Assembly (NCBI RefSeq): GCF_004137795.1
Contig: NZ_NWTM01000002.1
Span: 1-64,000 of the forward strand
DNA length: 64,000 nt
Source: Pectobacterium zantedeschiae
GTDB lineage: Bacteria > Pseudomonadota > Gammaproteobacteria > Enterobacterales > Enterobacteriaceae
Reading direction: 5' to 3'
Under the pieces are notes generated by a model. It saw only the letters and a list, made by a program, of their open reading frames with translations. It made no database searches and was not told the origin of the DNA. The position numbers were made by a program, and so were the translations under genes. Of this stretch, positions 19,237 to 30,490 are shown in pieces (within the stretch, counting starts at the first letter, position 1; each line of letters starts with the position of its first letter).

Positions 19237-20613
19237 TTACTCGAACAGGCTGTGGTGCAGCGTCTGTACTACTCGCTCAGCGTCGTCACCGGGTACCAGG
19301 AAGCACAAGTTGTTGCTGCTGGCGCCGTAGCAGATCAGGCGAATGCGGAAAGGTTCCAGCACGCCAAACACTTCTTTCCCGACGCCACAGGCCTGAGACA
19401 GTTTGTTGCCGATCAGCGCAACCAGTGACAGATTCTCTTCAACTTCTACTCGACACAGTGATGACAGCTCGGTCAGCAAAGCGCTGGACAACAGGCTGTC
19501 GCCCGTTGAGGTAGAACCGGTTGTATCGAGTGTCAGCGCTACGTTGACTTCTGACGTGGTGATCAGATCAACGGAGATGTTGTGACGCGCTAAAATGCTG
19601 AACACTTCTGCCAGAAAGCCGCGAGTGTGCAGCATGTTAAGACTGTGCAGCGTGAGCAACGTTTGCTTACGACGTAGCGCCAGTGCTCGGAACAGCGGCG
19701 GATTTTCGGTTTTATTGCATACCAGCGTCCCACCTGCGGCTGGATCTTTGCTGGAGCCGACGAATACAGGGATGTCGCTACGAACCGCAGGCAGCAGCGT
19801 GGCTGGGTGCAGGACTTTCGCGCCAAATGTCGCCATTTCGGCGGCTTCTTCAAACATGATTTGGTCGATGCGTTTTGCTGTCGGCACGACGCGTGGATCG
19901 GTGGTGTAGATGCCGGGAACATCGGTCCAGATATCAATCCGGCTGACGTTAAGCGCTTCGCCCAGCAGTGCCGCCGTATAATCGCTACCGCCACGGCCCA
20001 GAGTGGTTGTGCGGCCTTTTGCTTCGCTGCCGATGAAGCCCTGAGTAATCACCAGACCTTGTTCAAGGCGCGGCTGCAACTGGCTACGTGTCAGTTCACC
20101 CAGCACGCCGCAATCCGGCTGTGCGCGGCCAAAATGATCGTCGGTACGCATGATTTTGCGCACATCGAACCACTCCGCCACCACATCGCGCTGGCGAAGG
20201 ATCTCAACAAACAACAGGGTAGACATCAGTTCGCCATGGCTGACCAGTTCATCGGTCAGCGCGTTGGACGTAGCGAGCGCCGCAGCTTCAGACAGCGTGG
20301 TCACGCTGTCCAGCATGCGGTCAATTTCATCGCGAATAACGCTTTGGCTGGTCAGCTTGTCGATAATGGCGTATTGGATCTGGCGGATTTTCGCCAGATG
20401 TTCGGCACGCGTTTCCGGTGTTTGACCTTCCGCGAGTGCGACCAATAAATTGGTGATGCCAGCCGATGCCGACAGCACAACAACGCGTACATTTGGATTA
20501 GATAACACCACATCCGCGCTGCGGTTCATGGCGTCAAAGTCCGCCACGCTGGTGCCGCCAAATTTGGCAATAATGGTAGCGTTCGCGTTTGCAGATACTT
20601 CAGTTGCAGACAT
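19237..20613 (-). CDS. lysC: Lysine-sensitive aspartokinase III
   Basis: LysC phosphorylates aspartate, the first step toward lysine, methionine, threonine and isoleucine. The 458-residue product has the kinase motif IIAKFGGTSVADFDAM near its N-terminus and C-terminal ACT domains (SVDLITTSEVNVALTLDTT; CYGASSNNLCFLV) that bind lysine. It is about 9 residues longer than the E. coli enzyme, all at the N-terminus (MSATEVSANANATI). A lysine riboswitch in its leader adds control of expression to feedback inhibition. Confidence 0.96.
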   Translation of the reverse strand: MSATEVSANANATIIAKFGGTSVADFDAMNRSADVVLSNPNVRVVVLSASAGITNLLVALAEGQTPETRAEHLAKIRQIQYAIIDKLTSQSVIRDEIDRMLDSVTTLSEAAALATSNALTDELVSHGELMSTLLFVEILRQRDVVAEWFDVRKIMRTDDHFGRAQPDCGVLGELTRSQLQPRLEQGLVITQGFIGSEAKGRTTTLGRGGSDYTAALLGEALNVSRIDIWTDVPGIYTTDPRVVPTAKRIDQIMFEEAAEMATFGAKVLHPATLLPAVRSDIPVFVGSSKDPAAGGTLVCNKTENPPLFRALALRRKQTLLTLHSLNMLHTRGFLAEVFSILARHNISVDLITTSEVNVALTLDTTGSTSTGDSLLSSALLTELSSLCRVEVEENLSLVALIGNKLSQACGVGKEVFGVLEPFRIRLICYGASSNNLCFLVPGDDAERVVQTLHHSLFE

Positions 20614-20727
20614 GTCAAAAAACCTCGTGTCAGGGGTAGGCTGTTTTCAGTAAACAGCATTCCATTAATCAACCTTGGCACAGGGGGAGAGCAGAAGTAG
20701 GGGGCAGGCGTAGAAAATGACTACGAT

Positions 20728-20941
20728 ACACCCAGAAGCGCTCCACCTTGCTAAACGTCCGTCAGGACGAATCCGGTGACAACCCAGAGGATTCAGCCTC
20801 TGTAGTCGATAGGGTGAAAGCCGTACTTCACCGCATCTCGGCGTCGCTCCCCCTCGGATATCATCAGCGGATTACGGTTCCTCCGATATCTTACCTGGGC
20901 GACGCGCCTCTTCTGGCTTGCACACCGAGTGTGCAAGTACG
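20728..20941 (-). promoter_or_regulatory. Lysine riboswitch (L box)
   Basis: Read on the minus strand, the 5' part CCAGAAGAGGCGCGTCGCCC, the internal TATCGGAGGAACCG, the GAGGGGGAGCGACGCCGAG block and the closing GCGCTTCTGG match the E. coli lysC leader from memory. The terminal helix pairs CCAGAAG with CTTCTGG. The element ends 114 nt before the lysC start, as in other gammaproteobacteria, where lysine binding lowers lysC expression. Confidence 0.92.
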
Positions 20942-21073
20942 GTGTTAGAAATAACGGGTTATGCGGTCTCTGTCAATAAACAAAAGGGCATGAACCGCTT
21001 TTAGCAAGAAAAGGGATCTCAATCGGGATTTTAAGGGATACAATCGATTCAGTCACTTTGAACTCATGCTTAG

Positions 21074-22738
<1,665 letters not shown>

Positions 22739-22781
22739 TCGGGCCTGTGCCCTTTGGTTTTTCAATCGCAAGGAGGAAGAC

Positions 22782-23126
22782 ATGCAGGTTCGTATTTTGT
22801 TGGGGCTATCAGCGGCAGTTCTACTGGCGGGGTGCAGTAGCAGCAGCCAACTCAGCGCGGCTGGGCAGGCTGTGAGGTTCACGGATACCAAGCCAGGGAG
22901 CGAATGTCAGCTGTTGGGGCAAGTTAGCGGTAGCCAGTCTAACTGGCTGGCGGGCAACCATAACGATGGTAGTTCTATGCGCGGTGCGGCAAACGATCTG
23001 CGTAATAAAGCGGCGGCGCTGGGAGGCAATACTGTCTATGGCGCAACCAGCCCGAGTGAAACCTTCTGGTCAAGCTTTGCACCGCTAGACAGCAAGATGA
23101 ACGGCAGCGTTTACAAATGTCCTTAA
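22782..23126 (+). CDS. yjeI: DUF4156 lipoprotein YjeI
   Basis: A 114-residue lipoprotein with the lipobox VLLAGC at about residues 14-19, so a mature N-terminal cysteine follows. The body contains PGSECQLLGQVSG and MRGAANDLRNKAAALGGNTVYG, which match E. coli YjeI as I recall it (117 residues). Function is unknown. AAGGAGG precedes the ATG. It lies 43 bp after pgi and ends at a strong terminator. Its place next to epmB and efp is conserved with E. coli. Confidence 0.88.
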   Translation: MQVRILLGLSAAVLLAGCSSSSQLSAAGQAVRFTDTKPGSECQLLGQVSGSQSNWLAGNHNDGSSMRGAANDLRNKAAALGGNTVYGATSPSETFWSSFAPLDSKMNGSVYKCP

Positions 23127-23141
23127 GATAAAAAGAAACGG

Positions 23142-23177
23142 GGTGAGAGTGGGGAAACCCGCTCTCACCTTATTTTG
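23142..23177 (+). terminator. yjeI terminator
   Basis: GGTGAGAG pairs with CTCTCACC, with an inner GGGGAAACCC hairpin, and is followed by TTATTTT. It is 15 bp after the yjeI stop. Confidence 0.85.
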
Positions 23178-23193
23178 ACCCACTCAACGTAAT

Positions 23194-23332
23194 ATATCCG
23201 TAATACTTCAGGCTGCGTGTGCGTTGGTTGCGCTACTCTGCACACTTGCGTGAGCCTCGCCCTAACGGGCCAACGCTTTTATTGTTCAAAACGTTATCGT
23301 TTTGTCCTGCAACTCGAATTATTTGGGGTATA
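23194..23332. repeat. ERIC-type element, variant form
   Basis: The two ends match the ERIC element (left ATCCGTAATACTTCAGGCTG, right GCAACTCGAATTATTTGGGG), but the usual centre is replaced by other bases containing GCCTCGCCCTAACGGGCC and AACGTTATCGTT. It overlaps the 3' end of epmB and provides its last three codons and stop. Confidence 0.7.
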
Positions 23333-24374
23333 GCTCAGCGTCGTCCTGATGCTGCTTCATCCCTAAATCCAGTGGCGTTTTACTGGCTTCTCCACCGATT
23401 TCCCGCGCCAGACGCGGCACCAGATAGCCGGATACCTTCTTCATTAGCGCTTTGACTAAGACGCGCGCTTCGTTGTCATCTACCAGAAAATGGGCTGCGC
23501 CCTGTACCTTATCCAGTACGTGTAGGTAATAGGGCAGAATACCGGCATCAAATAATGCATTACTGAGCCGAGCCAGCGTCGCTGCGCTGTCATTCACCCC
23601 ACGCAGCAGCACGCTCTGGTTGAGCAGCGTCACGCCTGCGCGACGCAAACGCGCCATACTTTGTGTTAAATCAGGATCAATTTCCTGCGGGTGGTTAATA
23701 TGCGTCACCAGCAACACCTGAAGCGAACTGCGGGACAGACGATCGCACAGCGCGTCGGTAATACGGGCAGGGATCACCACCGGCAAGCGGCTGTGAATGC
23801 GCAGGCGTTTCAGATGTGGAATGTGTTCCAACTCGGTGATCAGCCAGTCCAGTTCGTGGTCTTTGGCCATCAGCGGGTCACCGCCGGAAAAAATGATCTC
23901 ATCCAGTTCGGGGTGCTGGCGGATATAATCCAGCGCCTGACGCCAGTTTGCCTTGTTGCCCTGATTATCCTGATACGGGAAATGGCGGCGGAAGCAGTAG
24001 CGGCAGTTTACTGCGCAGCCGCCTTTAACCAGCAGCAGGGCGCGGTTGTGATATTTGTGCAGTAGCCCCGGCACGACACTGTGTTGTTCATCAAGTGGGT
24101 CATGAGTGAAGCCCGGAGTGGCAATAAACTCCTCGCGCGCGGTCAATACTTGTCGCAGTAGCGGATCGTCAGGATTGCCTTTTTGCATCCGTGCGGCGAA
24201 TGCGCGCGGTACACGCAGAGCAAAAAGTCTACGTGCATCATTGCCTTGCCGGAGTTTTGCGTGATCGTTCAGTGCCAAAAGTTGCAGTAATTCATCGGGA
24301 TCGGTAATTACGTCTGCAAGTTGCTGCAACCAATCTTCTCTGGAAGGTATATTTAGGGTTACAATGTGTGCCAT
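23319..24374 (-). CDS. epmB: EF-P (R)-beta-lysylation protein EpmB
   Basis: EpmB is a radical SAM lysine 2,3-aminomutase that turns alpha-lysine into (R)-beta-lysine for modification of EF-P. The iron-sulphur motif is CAVNCRYCFRRHFPY (CxxxCxxC) near residue 115, followed by EIIFSGGDPLM. The 351 residues exceed E. coli EpmB by about nine. The C-terminal YPK and stop lie inside an ERIC element. It is divergent from efp, with 41 bp between the starts, so substrate and modifier share a promoter region. Confidence 0.95.
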   Translation of the reverse strand: MAHIVTLNIPSREDWLQQLADVITDPDELLQLLALNDHAKLRQGNDARRLFALRVPRAFAARMQKGNPDDPLLRQVLTAREEFIATPGFTHDPLDEQHSVVPGLLHKYHNRALLLVKGGCAVNCRYCFRRHFPYQDNQGNKANWRQALDYIRQHPELDEIIFSGGDPLMAKDHELDWLITELEHIPHLKRLRIHSRLPVVIPARITDALCDRLSRSSLQVLLVTHINHPQEIDPDLTQSMARLRRAGVTLLNQSVLLRGVNDSAATLARLSNALFDAGILPYYLHVLDKVQGAAHFLVDDNEARVLVKALMKKVSGYLVPRLAREIGGEASKTPLDLGMKQHQDDAELYPK

Positions 24375-24415
24375 TTTTTGGCTTCGTACCAGTATTAAAA
24401 TTGTAGAGGGCCTTT

Positions 24416-24982
24416 ATGGCGACTTATTCTAGCAACGATTTCCGTTCCGGTCTTAAAATCATGTTCGAAGGCGAGCCGTATGCCATCGAATCCAGTGAAT
24501 TTGTGAAGCCGGGTAAAGGCCAGGCTTTTGCTCGTGTAAAAATGCGTCGCCTGTTGACGGGCTCTCGCGTTGAAAAAACCTTCAAGTCTACCGACTCCGC
24601 AGAAGGTGCAGACGTAGTAGATACCAACATGAACTACCTGTATAACGACGGTGAGTTCTACCACTTCATGCACCCTGAGACGTTTGAACAGCATCAGGTT
24701 GAAGGGAAGACTGTTGGTGATTCTGCAAAATGGCTACAGGATAATGCAGAATGTATCGTTACGCTGTGGGATGGTCGCCCGATCACCGTTCTGCCGCCGA
24801 ATTTCATCGAAGCTGAAATCACCGATACCGATCCAGGCCTGAAAGGCGATACCGCAGGAACGGGTGGTAAGCCAGCAACGCTGAGCACCGGCGCAGTAGT
24901 TAAAGTGCCATTGTTCGTACAGATCGGCGAAGTTGTCAGAGTTGACACGCGTTCTGGTGAGTACGTTTCACGCGTTAAATAA
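24416..24982 (+). CDS. efp: Elongation factor P
   Basis: EF-P relieves ribosome stalling at polyproline stretches. The 188-residue product has the three-domain EF-P sequence, with Lys34 in [12 protein letters not shown] as the expected lysylation site and the signature [20 protein letters not shown] in domain III. Both modification enzymes (EpmB at 23319, EpmA at 30491) are in the window. The gene has its own terminator directly downstream. Confidence 0.97.
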   Translation: MATYSSNDFRSGLKIMFEGEPYAIESSEFVKPGKGQAFARVKMRRLLTGSRVEKTFKSTDSAEGADVVDTNMNYLYNDGEFYHFMHPETFEQHQVEGKTVGDSAKWLQDNAECIVTLWDGRPITVLPPNFIEAEITDTDPGLKGDTAGTGGKPATLSTGAVVKVPLFVQIGEVVRVDTRSGEYVSRVK

Positions 24983-24990
24983 TTTATCTG

Positions 24991-25023
24991 AAAAAGCCGC
25001 CTTCTGTGAAGGCGGCTTTTTTG
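24991..25023 (+). terminator. efp terminator
   Basis: AAAAAGCCGCCTTC-TGT-GAAGGCGGCTTTTTT is a long perfect stem flanked by A and T runs, 8 bp after the efp stop. Confidence 0.92.
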
Positions 25024-25163
25024 ATCCATTTTCCTGATAGAAATCCCCGTTCTTGCTTTACTCCTCATCCGAAAAAACCTCCATAAGAATCAAAATTGGC
25101 TACGCTTAAAAAGCAGTCCTTTCGTACCGTTGAAATCCTATTCTCATAAAGAAGGAACCGAGT

Positions 25164-25295
25164 ATGTTGAAGAAAGCGTTTGTTGCCATTTTCTCTCTGG
25201 TTATTCTCTCCGCAGTGGTTGGATGTAATACCACCCGAGGTGTTGGGCAAGATGTTGAAGCGGGTGGTAAGGCCATTCAGCGCAGCGCCCAATAG
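25164..25295 (+). CDS. ecnB: Entericidin-type small lipoprotein
   Basis: A 43-residue lipoprotein encoded from an ATG with GAAGGAA 7 bp upstream. The first 20 residues (MLKKAFVAIFSLVILSAVVG) form a signal peptide with the lipobox VVGC. The mature part, CNTTRGVGQDVEAGGKAIQR, is the entericidin signature. Entericidins A and B form an antidote/bacteriolysin pair in E. coli, where they follow efp. Only one copy is present here, and which of the two it is cannot be settled, though length and GQDVEAGG favour B. An ERIC element begins 3 bp after the stop. Confidence 0.85.
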   Translation: MLKKAFVAIFSLVILSAVVGCNTTRGVGQDVEAGGKAIQRSAQ

Positions 25296-25297
25296 CC

Positions 25298-25424
25298 TAT
25301 ACCCGTCATACTTCACGCTGCATGTGTGTTGGCTTTCCTCGCTCACCCCAGTCACTTACTGATGTAAGCTCCTGGGGATTCTCTGCGTCGCCGCCTGCAT
25401 GCAACTCGAATTATCTAGGGTATG
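25298..25424. repeat. ERIC element
   Basis: This 127-bp element matches the enterobacterial intergenic consensus, including CTCACCCCAGTCACTTACTG, ATGTAAGCTCCTGGGGATTC and GCAACTCGAATTATCTAGGG, with terminal inverted repeats TATACCC and AGGGTAT. It sits between the entericidin gene and the DUF486 gene and can fold into a long hairpin. Confidence 0.93.
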
Positions 25425-25533
25425 ATTTAGGTAATAAGTCGTAATAACTTTTCCGAGTGGAAGAAAATGCCGTGATGGTGTTTTCTTCCCCGCGGCGAGA
25501 TAATGTGAAAGTCGATCACTCGGAGAAGTAATA

Positions 25534-25887
25534 ATGTCGCCTCTTTTCATTACTGTCGGCATGCTGACGTTGAGCAATATATTTATGACGTTCGCCTGGT
25601 ACGGGCATTTACGCTATTTCAGTGGCCGAACCTGGATAATTGCGGCGTTGATCAGTTGGGGGATCGCATTATTCGAATACCTCTTACAAGTGCCTGCAAA
25701 TAGGATTGGTTATCAAGTCGCCTCTGCTGGCCAATTGAAAATATTGCAGGAAGTGATCAGCCTTTCCGTATTTATCCCTTTCTCCATATACATTTTAAAA
25801 GAGCCGTTCCGCACCGACTATATTTGGGCTGGGTTATGCCTGCTGGGCGCGGTTTTCTTTATGTTTCGCGATAAAATTATGGGATAA
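25534..25887 (+). CDS. DUF486 (DMT-like) membrane protein
   Basis: A 117-residue inner-membrane protein with four predicted transmembrane helices (about residues 5-23, 33-50, 68-86 and 95-112). It contains the DUF486 signatures FMTFAWYGHLRY, SWGIALFEYLLQVPANRIGY and LKILQEVISL. The family is distantly related to small drug/metabolite transporters but has no proven substrate. It occupies the place of sugE in the E. coli order ecnB-sugE-blc. GGAGAAG lies upstream of the start. Confidence 0.85.
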   Translation: MSPLFITVGMLTLSNIFMTFAWYGHLRYFSGRTWIIAALISWGIALFEYLLQVPANRIGYQVASAGQLKILQEVISLSVFIPFSIYILKEPFRTDYIWAGLCLLGAVFFMFRDKIMG

Positions 25888-25890
25888 CGC

Positions 25891-26030
25891 TATACCTGTC
25901 ATACTTCAAGCTGCTTGTGCGTTAGCAATACTCGGCCCACTTTGAGCCTCGCCCTGAAGTGCCGTCGCAAGCGGCGTTTAAATCGGTTAAACCAATTTGT
26001 CTTTACTCACCCCAGTCACTTACCTGAGGT
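25891..26030. repeat. Truncated, expanded ERIC element
   Basis: It begins with the ERIC left end (TATACCTGTCATACTTCAAG) and contains the central CTCACCCCAGTCACTTACCTG. Between them about 70 extra bases appear, with GAGCCTCGCCCTGAAG and a GCCGTCGCAAGCGGC hairpin. The right half is missing, and the element runs out just before the blc stop codon. Confidence 0.65.
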
Positions 26031-26043
26031 CAATACGATCAGG

Positions 26044-26613
26044 TTACTGATTGACCCAGATGAGCGCTTCTGTTGGGAAGCCGTGGCGTTTGGCTGTGGC
26101 AACCAGTTTGTCGCGTGTCGCAGCATCCAACGTTGTCGTACGTGAGAGAATCCACAGGTAGTCACGGTTTGGTCCGCAAATCAGGGCGTAGCGGTAGTCG
26201 TCATCCAGTTCAATAATGTTGTAACCGCCATAGAACGGTCCGAAGAACGACACTTTTAGTGCTCCGCGCTGAGGTGAGCCTGTAAAATACGCTTTCCCGA
26301 TACTTTCTTTCCATTCCTGTTTTTCGACGTTAAAGCCCCGGTTGATCACCTTGATACCGCCGTCATCCCGCGGGCTGTAGGTTGCCGTTACACGCTCCAG
26401 ATTTCGTTCAAAGCGATGGTCGAGGCGAGCGATTTCATACCATGTGCCGAGGTAACGATTGACGTCAAAATTTTCCACGACGGTGACATTATCCGGCGGC
26501 GTTACACTACAGGCGACGGAAAAGAGTGCCACCAGCGCGGCAGTACAGGCTTTCCCGCGACGTTTGATTGTTAATAGCAGGTTTTTGAAGAACAGAGCGT
26601 TAAAGGGCATCAT
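26044..26613 (-). CDS. blc: Outer-membrane lipocalin Blc
   Basis: Blc is a lipocalin anchored to the outer membrane by a lipidated cysteine and is thought to bind lysophospholipids. The 189-residue product has an N-terminal hydrophobic segment ending in the lipobox FSVAC (Cys35). The lipocalin motifs NRYLGTWYEIARLDHRFE and GGYNIIELDDDYRYALICG follow. The precursor is about 12 residues longer at the N-terminus than E. coli Blc. Its location next to frd is shared with E. coli, although ampC is absent between them. Confidence 0.93.
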   Translation of the reverse strand: MMPFNALFFKNLLLTIKRRGKACTAALVALFSVACSVTPPDNVTVVENFDVNRYLGTWYEIARLDHRFERNLERVTATYSPRDDGGIKVINRGFNVEKQEWKESIGKAYFTGSPQRGALKVSFFGPFYGGYNIIELDDDYRYALICGPNRDYLWILSRTTTLDAATRDKLVATAKRHGFPTEALIWVNQ

Positions 26614-26667
26614 ATTGACGTCTCATCATTTTTATCACTGTTCCAGTGTAGACGATGGACGTAGGCA

Positions 26668-26703
26668 GGTGGGGAAATAAAGCGGCCTGCATTGCGCAGG
26701 CCG
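26668..26703 (-). terminator. frdABCD terminator
   Basis: On the minus strand, CGGCCTGC-GCAAT-GCAGGCCG is followed by CTTTATTTCC, 7 bp after the frdD stop. It ends the frd operon before blc. Confidence 0.8.
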
Positions 26704-26709
26704 TTACAT

Positions 26710-27476
<767 letters not shown>

Positions 27477-27489
27477 CATTGTCCCTCCC

Positions 27490-28227
27490 TTATTGTGGTT
27501 TCAGCATGGCGATCATGAAGTCTTTCGCACTTTCGACTTTGCCTTGTTGGATGGCAGCGGCAGGGTCGACGTGTTTCGGACACACTTCTGAGCAGTAGCC
27601 CACAAACGTACAGGACCAGACGCCGTTATTGCCGTTCAACTGCGCCATACGCTCTTTCTTGCCGTGATCGCGATTGTCCAGGTTATAACGGTGCGCTAGC
27701 GTAATCGCAGCCGGGCCGATGAACTCAGGGTTCAGACCGAACTGCGGACACGCCGCATAGCACAGACCGCAGTTAATACAGCCGGAGAATTGGTGATACT
27801 TCGCCATTTGCGCTGGGGTCTGCTTGTTCGGACCGTCAGCAGGTTTGCGATCGTTGCCGATGATATAGGGCTTGATCGCTTCCAGACTTTCGATGAAGTG
27901 AGTCATGTCGACCACCAAATCGCGCTCGATAGGGAAGTTGCCCAGTGCTTCGACCTTCAGACCCTTTGTGTAATCACGCAAAAAGGTTTTACAGGCCAAT
28001 TTGGGAACGTTATTCACCATCATGCCGCAGGAGCCACAGATCGCCATACGGCAGGACCAACGGTAGGAGAGGTCCGGTGCCAGGTTATCCTTGATATAAC
28101 CCAGCGCATCCAGTAAGGAAGTCTGCGTGTTGTACGGGACATCGAACGTCTCAAAATACGGTTCACTGTCCTGTTCTGGGTTGTAGCGCATGACGTCCAT
28201 TTTCAGGGTTTTGATCATCTCAGCCAT
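27490..28227 (-). CDS. frdB: Fumarate reductase iron-sulphur subunit FrdB
   Basis: FrdB carries electrons from the membrane anchors to FrdA through 2Fe-2S, 4Fe-4S and 3Fe-4S clusters. Ligand motifs are visible: [10 protein letters not shown] for the 2Fe-2S centre, and [12 protein letters not shown] and [17 protein letters not shown] for the other two. The ATG at 28227 gives 245 residues ([12 protein letters not shown]), against 244 in E. coli. It overlaps the frdA stop by 8 bases (ATGGCTGA), which suggests translational coupling. An upstream in-frame ATG lies inside frdA. Confidence 0.95.
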   Translation of the reverse strand: MAEMIKTLKMDVMRYNPEQDSEPYFETFDVPYNTQTSLLDALGYIKDNLAPDLSYRWSCRMAICGSCGMMVNNVPKLACKTFLRDYTKGLKVEALGNFPIERDLVVDMTHFIESLEAIKPYIIGNDRKPADGPNKQTPAQMAKYHQFSGCINCGLCYAACPQFGLNPEFIGPAAITLAHRYNLDNRDHGKKERMAQLNGNNGVWSCTFVGYCSEVCPKHVDPAAAIQQGKVESAKDFMIAMLKPQ

Positions 28228-30016
28228 TCGCCTGCTCCTTCTTGCCTGCTTCCTGAGCATCACCTTCTGCACCGTATACGCGTTTGGCTGGTGGAAGCTT
28301 GGTAATCTTCACATCGCTATACTCCAGACGAGGTGCGCCTTCTGGGTTATAGAACGCCAGCGTATGCTTCAGGAAGTTAACGTCATCACGCTCAGTGCAG
28401 CCTTCATCCAGACGCTGGTGCGCGCCGCGGGACTCTTTACGGTTGATCGCCGAGTGCGCCATACATTCCGCAACATCCAGGCTATGACCCAGCTCAACGG
28501 TGTACAGTAGATCGGTGTTGAACACGCTGGAGCGGTCGGTGATTTTCACGCGTTTAAAGCGTTCTTTCAGCTCCGCCATCTTATCGACAGTTTTCTGCAT
28601 CAGGTCGGTGGTTCGGTAAATACCACAGCCTTCTTCCATCGACATGCCCATTTCATCACGGATTTTCGCCCAGCTTTCGGTGCCTTCCTGATTCATCAGG
28701 CCATGCAGACGCTGTTCGATGTCGCGCGTTTGTGCGTCCAGCGCGGTGCCGTTAGCGGGTGCTGCCGCCTGTGCGCGTTGTACGGCATGCTCACCTGCGA
28801 CGCGTCCAAAGACCACCAGTTCGGCCAGTGAGTTGGAACCAAGACGGTTCGCACCGTGCAGGCCAACAGAGGAACATTCGCCGACGGCAAACAGACCTTT
28901 GATGCGGGTTTCGCAGTTCTGATCGGTTTCGATGCCGCCCATCGTATAGTGCGCGGTAGGACGGATTGGAATCGGCTCCTTCACGGGATCGACGCCAACA
29001 TAGGCTTTTGCCAGTTCGCAGATGAATGGCAGACGTTCCTTGAGTTTTTTCTCGCCGAGGTGGCGCAAATCGAGATAAACCACATCGCCCAATGGGGTTG
29101 ATACGGTGCGGCCTGCGCGCCATTCGTGCCAGAACGCTTGCGATACTTTATCGCGTGGCCCCAGCTCCATGTATTTGTTTTTCGGTTGGCCGAGCGGCGT
29201 TTCCGGGCCCATGCCGTAGTCTTGCAGATAACGGTAGCCGTCTTTGTTGACCATGATGCCGCCTTCGCCGCGACAGCCTTCGGTCATCAGGATGCCGGAG
29301 CCAGGCAAACCAGTTGGGTGATATTGAACAAATTCCATATCACGCAGCGGAACGCCGTGGCGGAACGCCATGCCCATACCGTCGCCCGTTACGATGCCGC
29401 CATTGGTGTTATAGCGGTATACGCGTCCTGCACCGCCTGTCGCCAGTACCACGGCGTTGGCACGGATCTGAATCAGTGAACCTTCCATCATATTGATGGC
29501 AACGATGCCGCGTGCCTGGCCGTCATCGACCAGAACGTCGAGGACAAAATGCTCATCAAAACGCTGGATTTGTGGATATTTAAGGGACGTTTGGAACAGC
29601 GTATGCAGCATGTGGAAGCCGGTTTTATCGGCGGCAAACCAGGTGCGTTCGATCTTCATCCCGCCAAAGCGGCGAACGTTGACAGAACCATCCGGTTTAC
29701 GGCTCCAAGGGCAGCCCCACTGTTCCAGTTGAATCATCTCTTCCGGGCAGTGTTTGACGAAGTGCTCAACAACGTCTTGTTCACACAGCCAATCGCCACC
29801 GGATACGGTGTCGTTGAAGTGATAATCGAAGCTATCGTGTTCCTGAGTCACCGCTGCCGAGCCACCTTCTGCCGCCACAGTATGGCTACGCATTGGATAG
29901 ACTTTTGAGATCAGCGCTATTTTCAGTTGGGGGTTAGCTTCCGCGGCAGCTATTGCTGCTCGTAGGCCAGCACCCCCGGCCCCGATAATGGCCAAATCAG
30001 CATTAAAGGTTTGCAA
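28220..30016 (-). CDS. frdA: Fumarate reductase flavoprotein FrdA
   Basis: FrdA holds covalent FAD and reduces fumarate to succinate as the terminal step of anaerobic respiration. The 598-residue protein has the N-terminal dinucleotide motif [19 protein letters not shown], the flavin-linked His in [11 protein letters not shown] (about residue 45), and the active-site segments [21 protein letters not shown] and [10 protein letters not shown]. It is the first gene of frdABCD. The promoter at 30172-30213 carries an FNR-type site. Confidence 0.97.
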   Translation of the reverse strand: MQTFNADLAIIGAGGAGLRAAIAAAEANPQLKIALISKVYPMRSHTVAAEGGSAAVTQEHDSFDYHFNDTVSGGDWLCEQDVVEHFVKHCPEEMIQLEQWGCPWSRKPDGSVNVRRFGGMKIERTWFAADKTGFHMLHTLFQTSLKYPQIQRFDEHFVLDVLVDDGQARGIVAINMMEGSLIQIRANAVVLATGGAGRVYRYNTNGGIVTGDGMGMAFRHGVPLRDMEFVQYHPTGLPGSGILMTEGCRGEGGIMVNKDGYRYLQDYGMGPETPLGQPKNKYMELGPRDKVSQAFWHEWRAGRTVSTPLGDVVYLDLRHLGEKKLKERLPFICELAKAYVGVDPVKEPIPIRPTAHYTMGGIETDQNCETRIKGLFAVGECSSVGLHGANRLGSNSLAELVVFGRVAGEHAVQRAQAAAPANGTALDAQTRDIEQRLHGLMNQEGTESWAKIRDEMGMSMEEGCGIYRTTDLMQKTVDKMAELKERFKRVKITDRSSVFNTDLLYTVELGHSLDVAECMAHSAINRKESRGAHQRLDEGCTERDDVNFLKHTLAFYNPEGAPRLEYSDVKITKLPPAKRVYGAEGDAQEAGKKEQANG

Positions 30017-30171
30017 TGCATTCCTCCAGTTACTTAAGTTAATTAAGTTAAAATAAAAAAATAATATCTATTCATTCTGTCTTTAATATCCGAGCTTAAT
30101 ATCAAACCCGCTGAAAATTGTGTGATAGACATATAAAGAATAGATAAACCTATAATTTTTGTGTGGGAATG

Positions 30172-30213
30172 ATTATACCGAATTATAGGTAGGTGAAATT
30201 TGATGTGATCCTG
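30172..30213 (-). promoter_or_regulatory. frdABCD promoter with FNR-type site
   Basis: On the minus strand CAGGATCACATCAA has a perfect right FNR half-site (ATCAA) and a poor left half. It is followed after 22 bases by TATAAT. This puts the site centre near -41.5, the class II activation position. The bases around it (ATCAAATTTCA) resemble the E. coli frdA FNR site from memory. A second TATAAT lies in between. The rest of the 474-bp gap to epmA is AT-rich and holds no gene. Confidence 0.6.
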
Positions 30214-30490
30214 CATTTTGTGGTTTTTTCAGCGAGTAGCGTATTTATTGATAAAAACGTGATCGAAAGACTTATTTACAGAGAAACGATGCTTTTATTT
30301 CTTTAATAACCCTTTTGAGAGGGATATAAGAAAATGATTCACTGGATATAATTTACGAACGCTCCCTTTTCGCCGCTCCTGAAAGGGTTGGATTAATGTG
30401 GCTGAAAAGCGCATCTGACGTTTTTTTCCGCTGGAAATTTGGGCTGATGCGGGTAGACTGCACCCCCTGTTTGACTTTGGAGTAAGAACC

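Noticed and set aside
19807-20448. 213-residue plus-strand frame
   Set aside because: Antisense to lysC, without a start site signal; a shadow.
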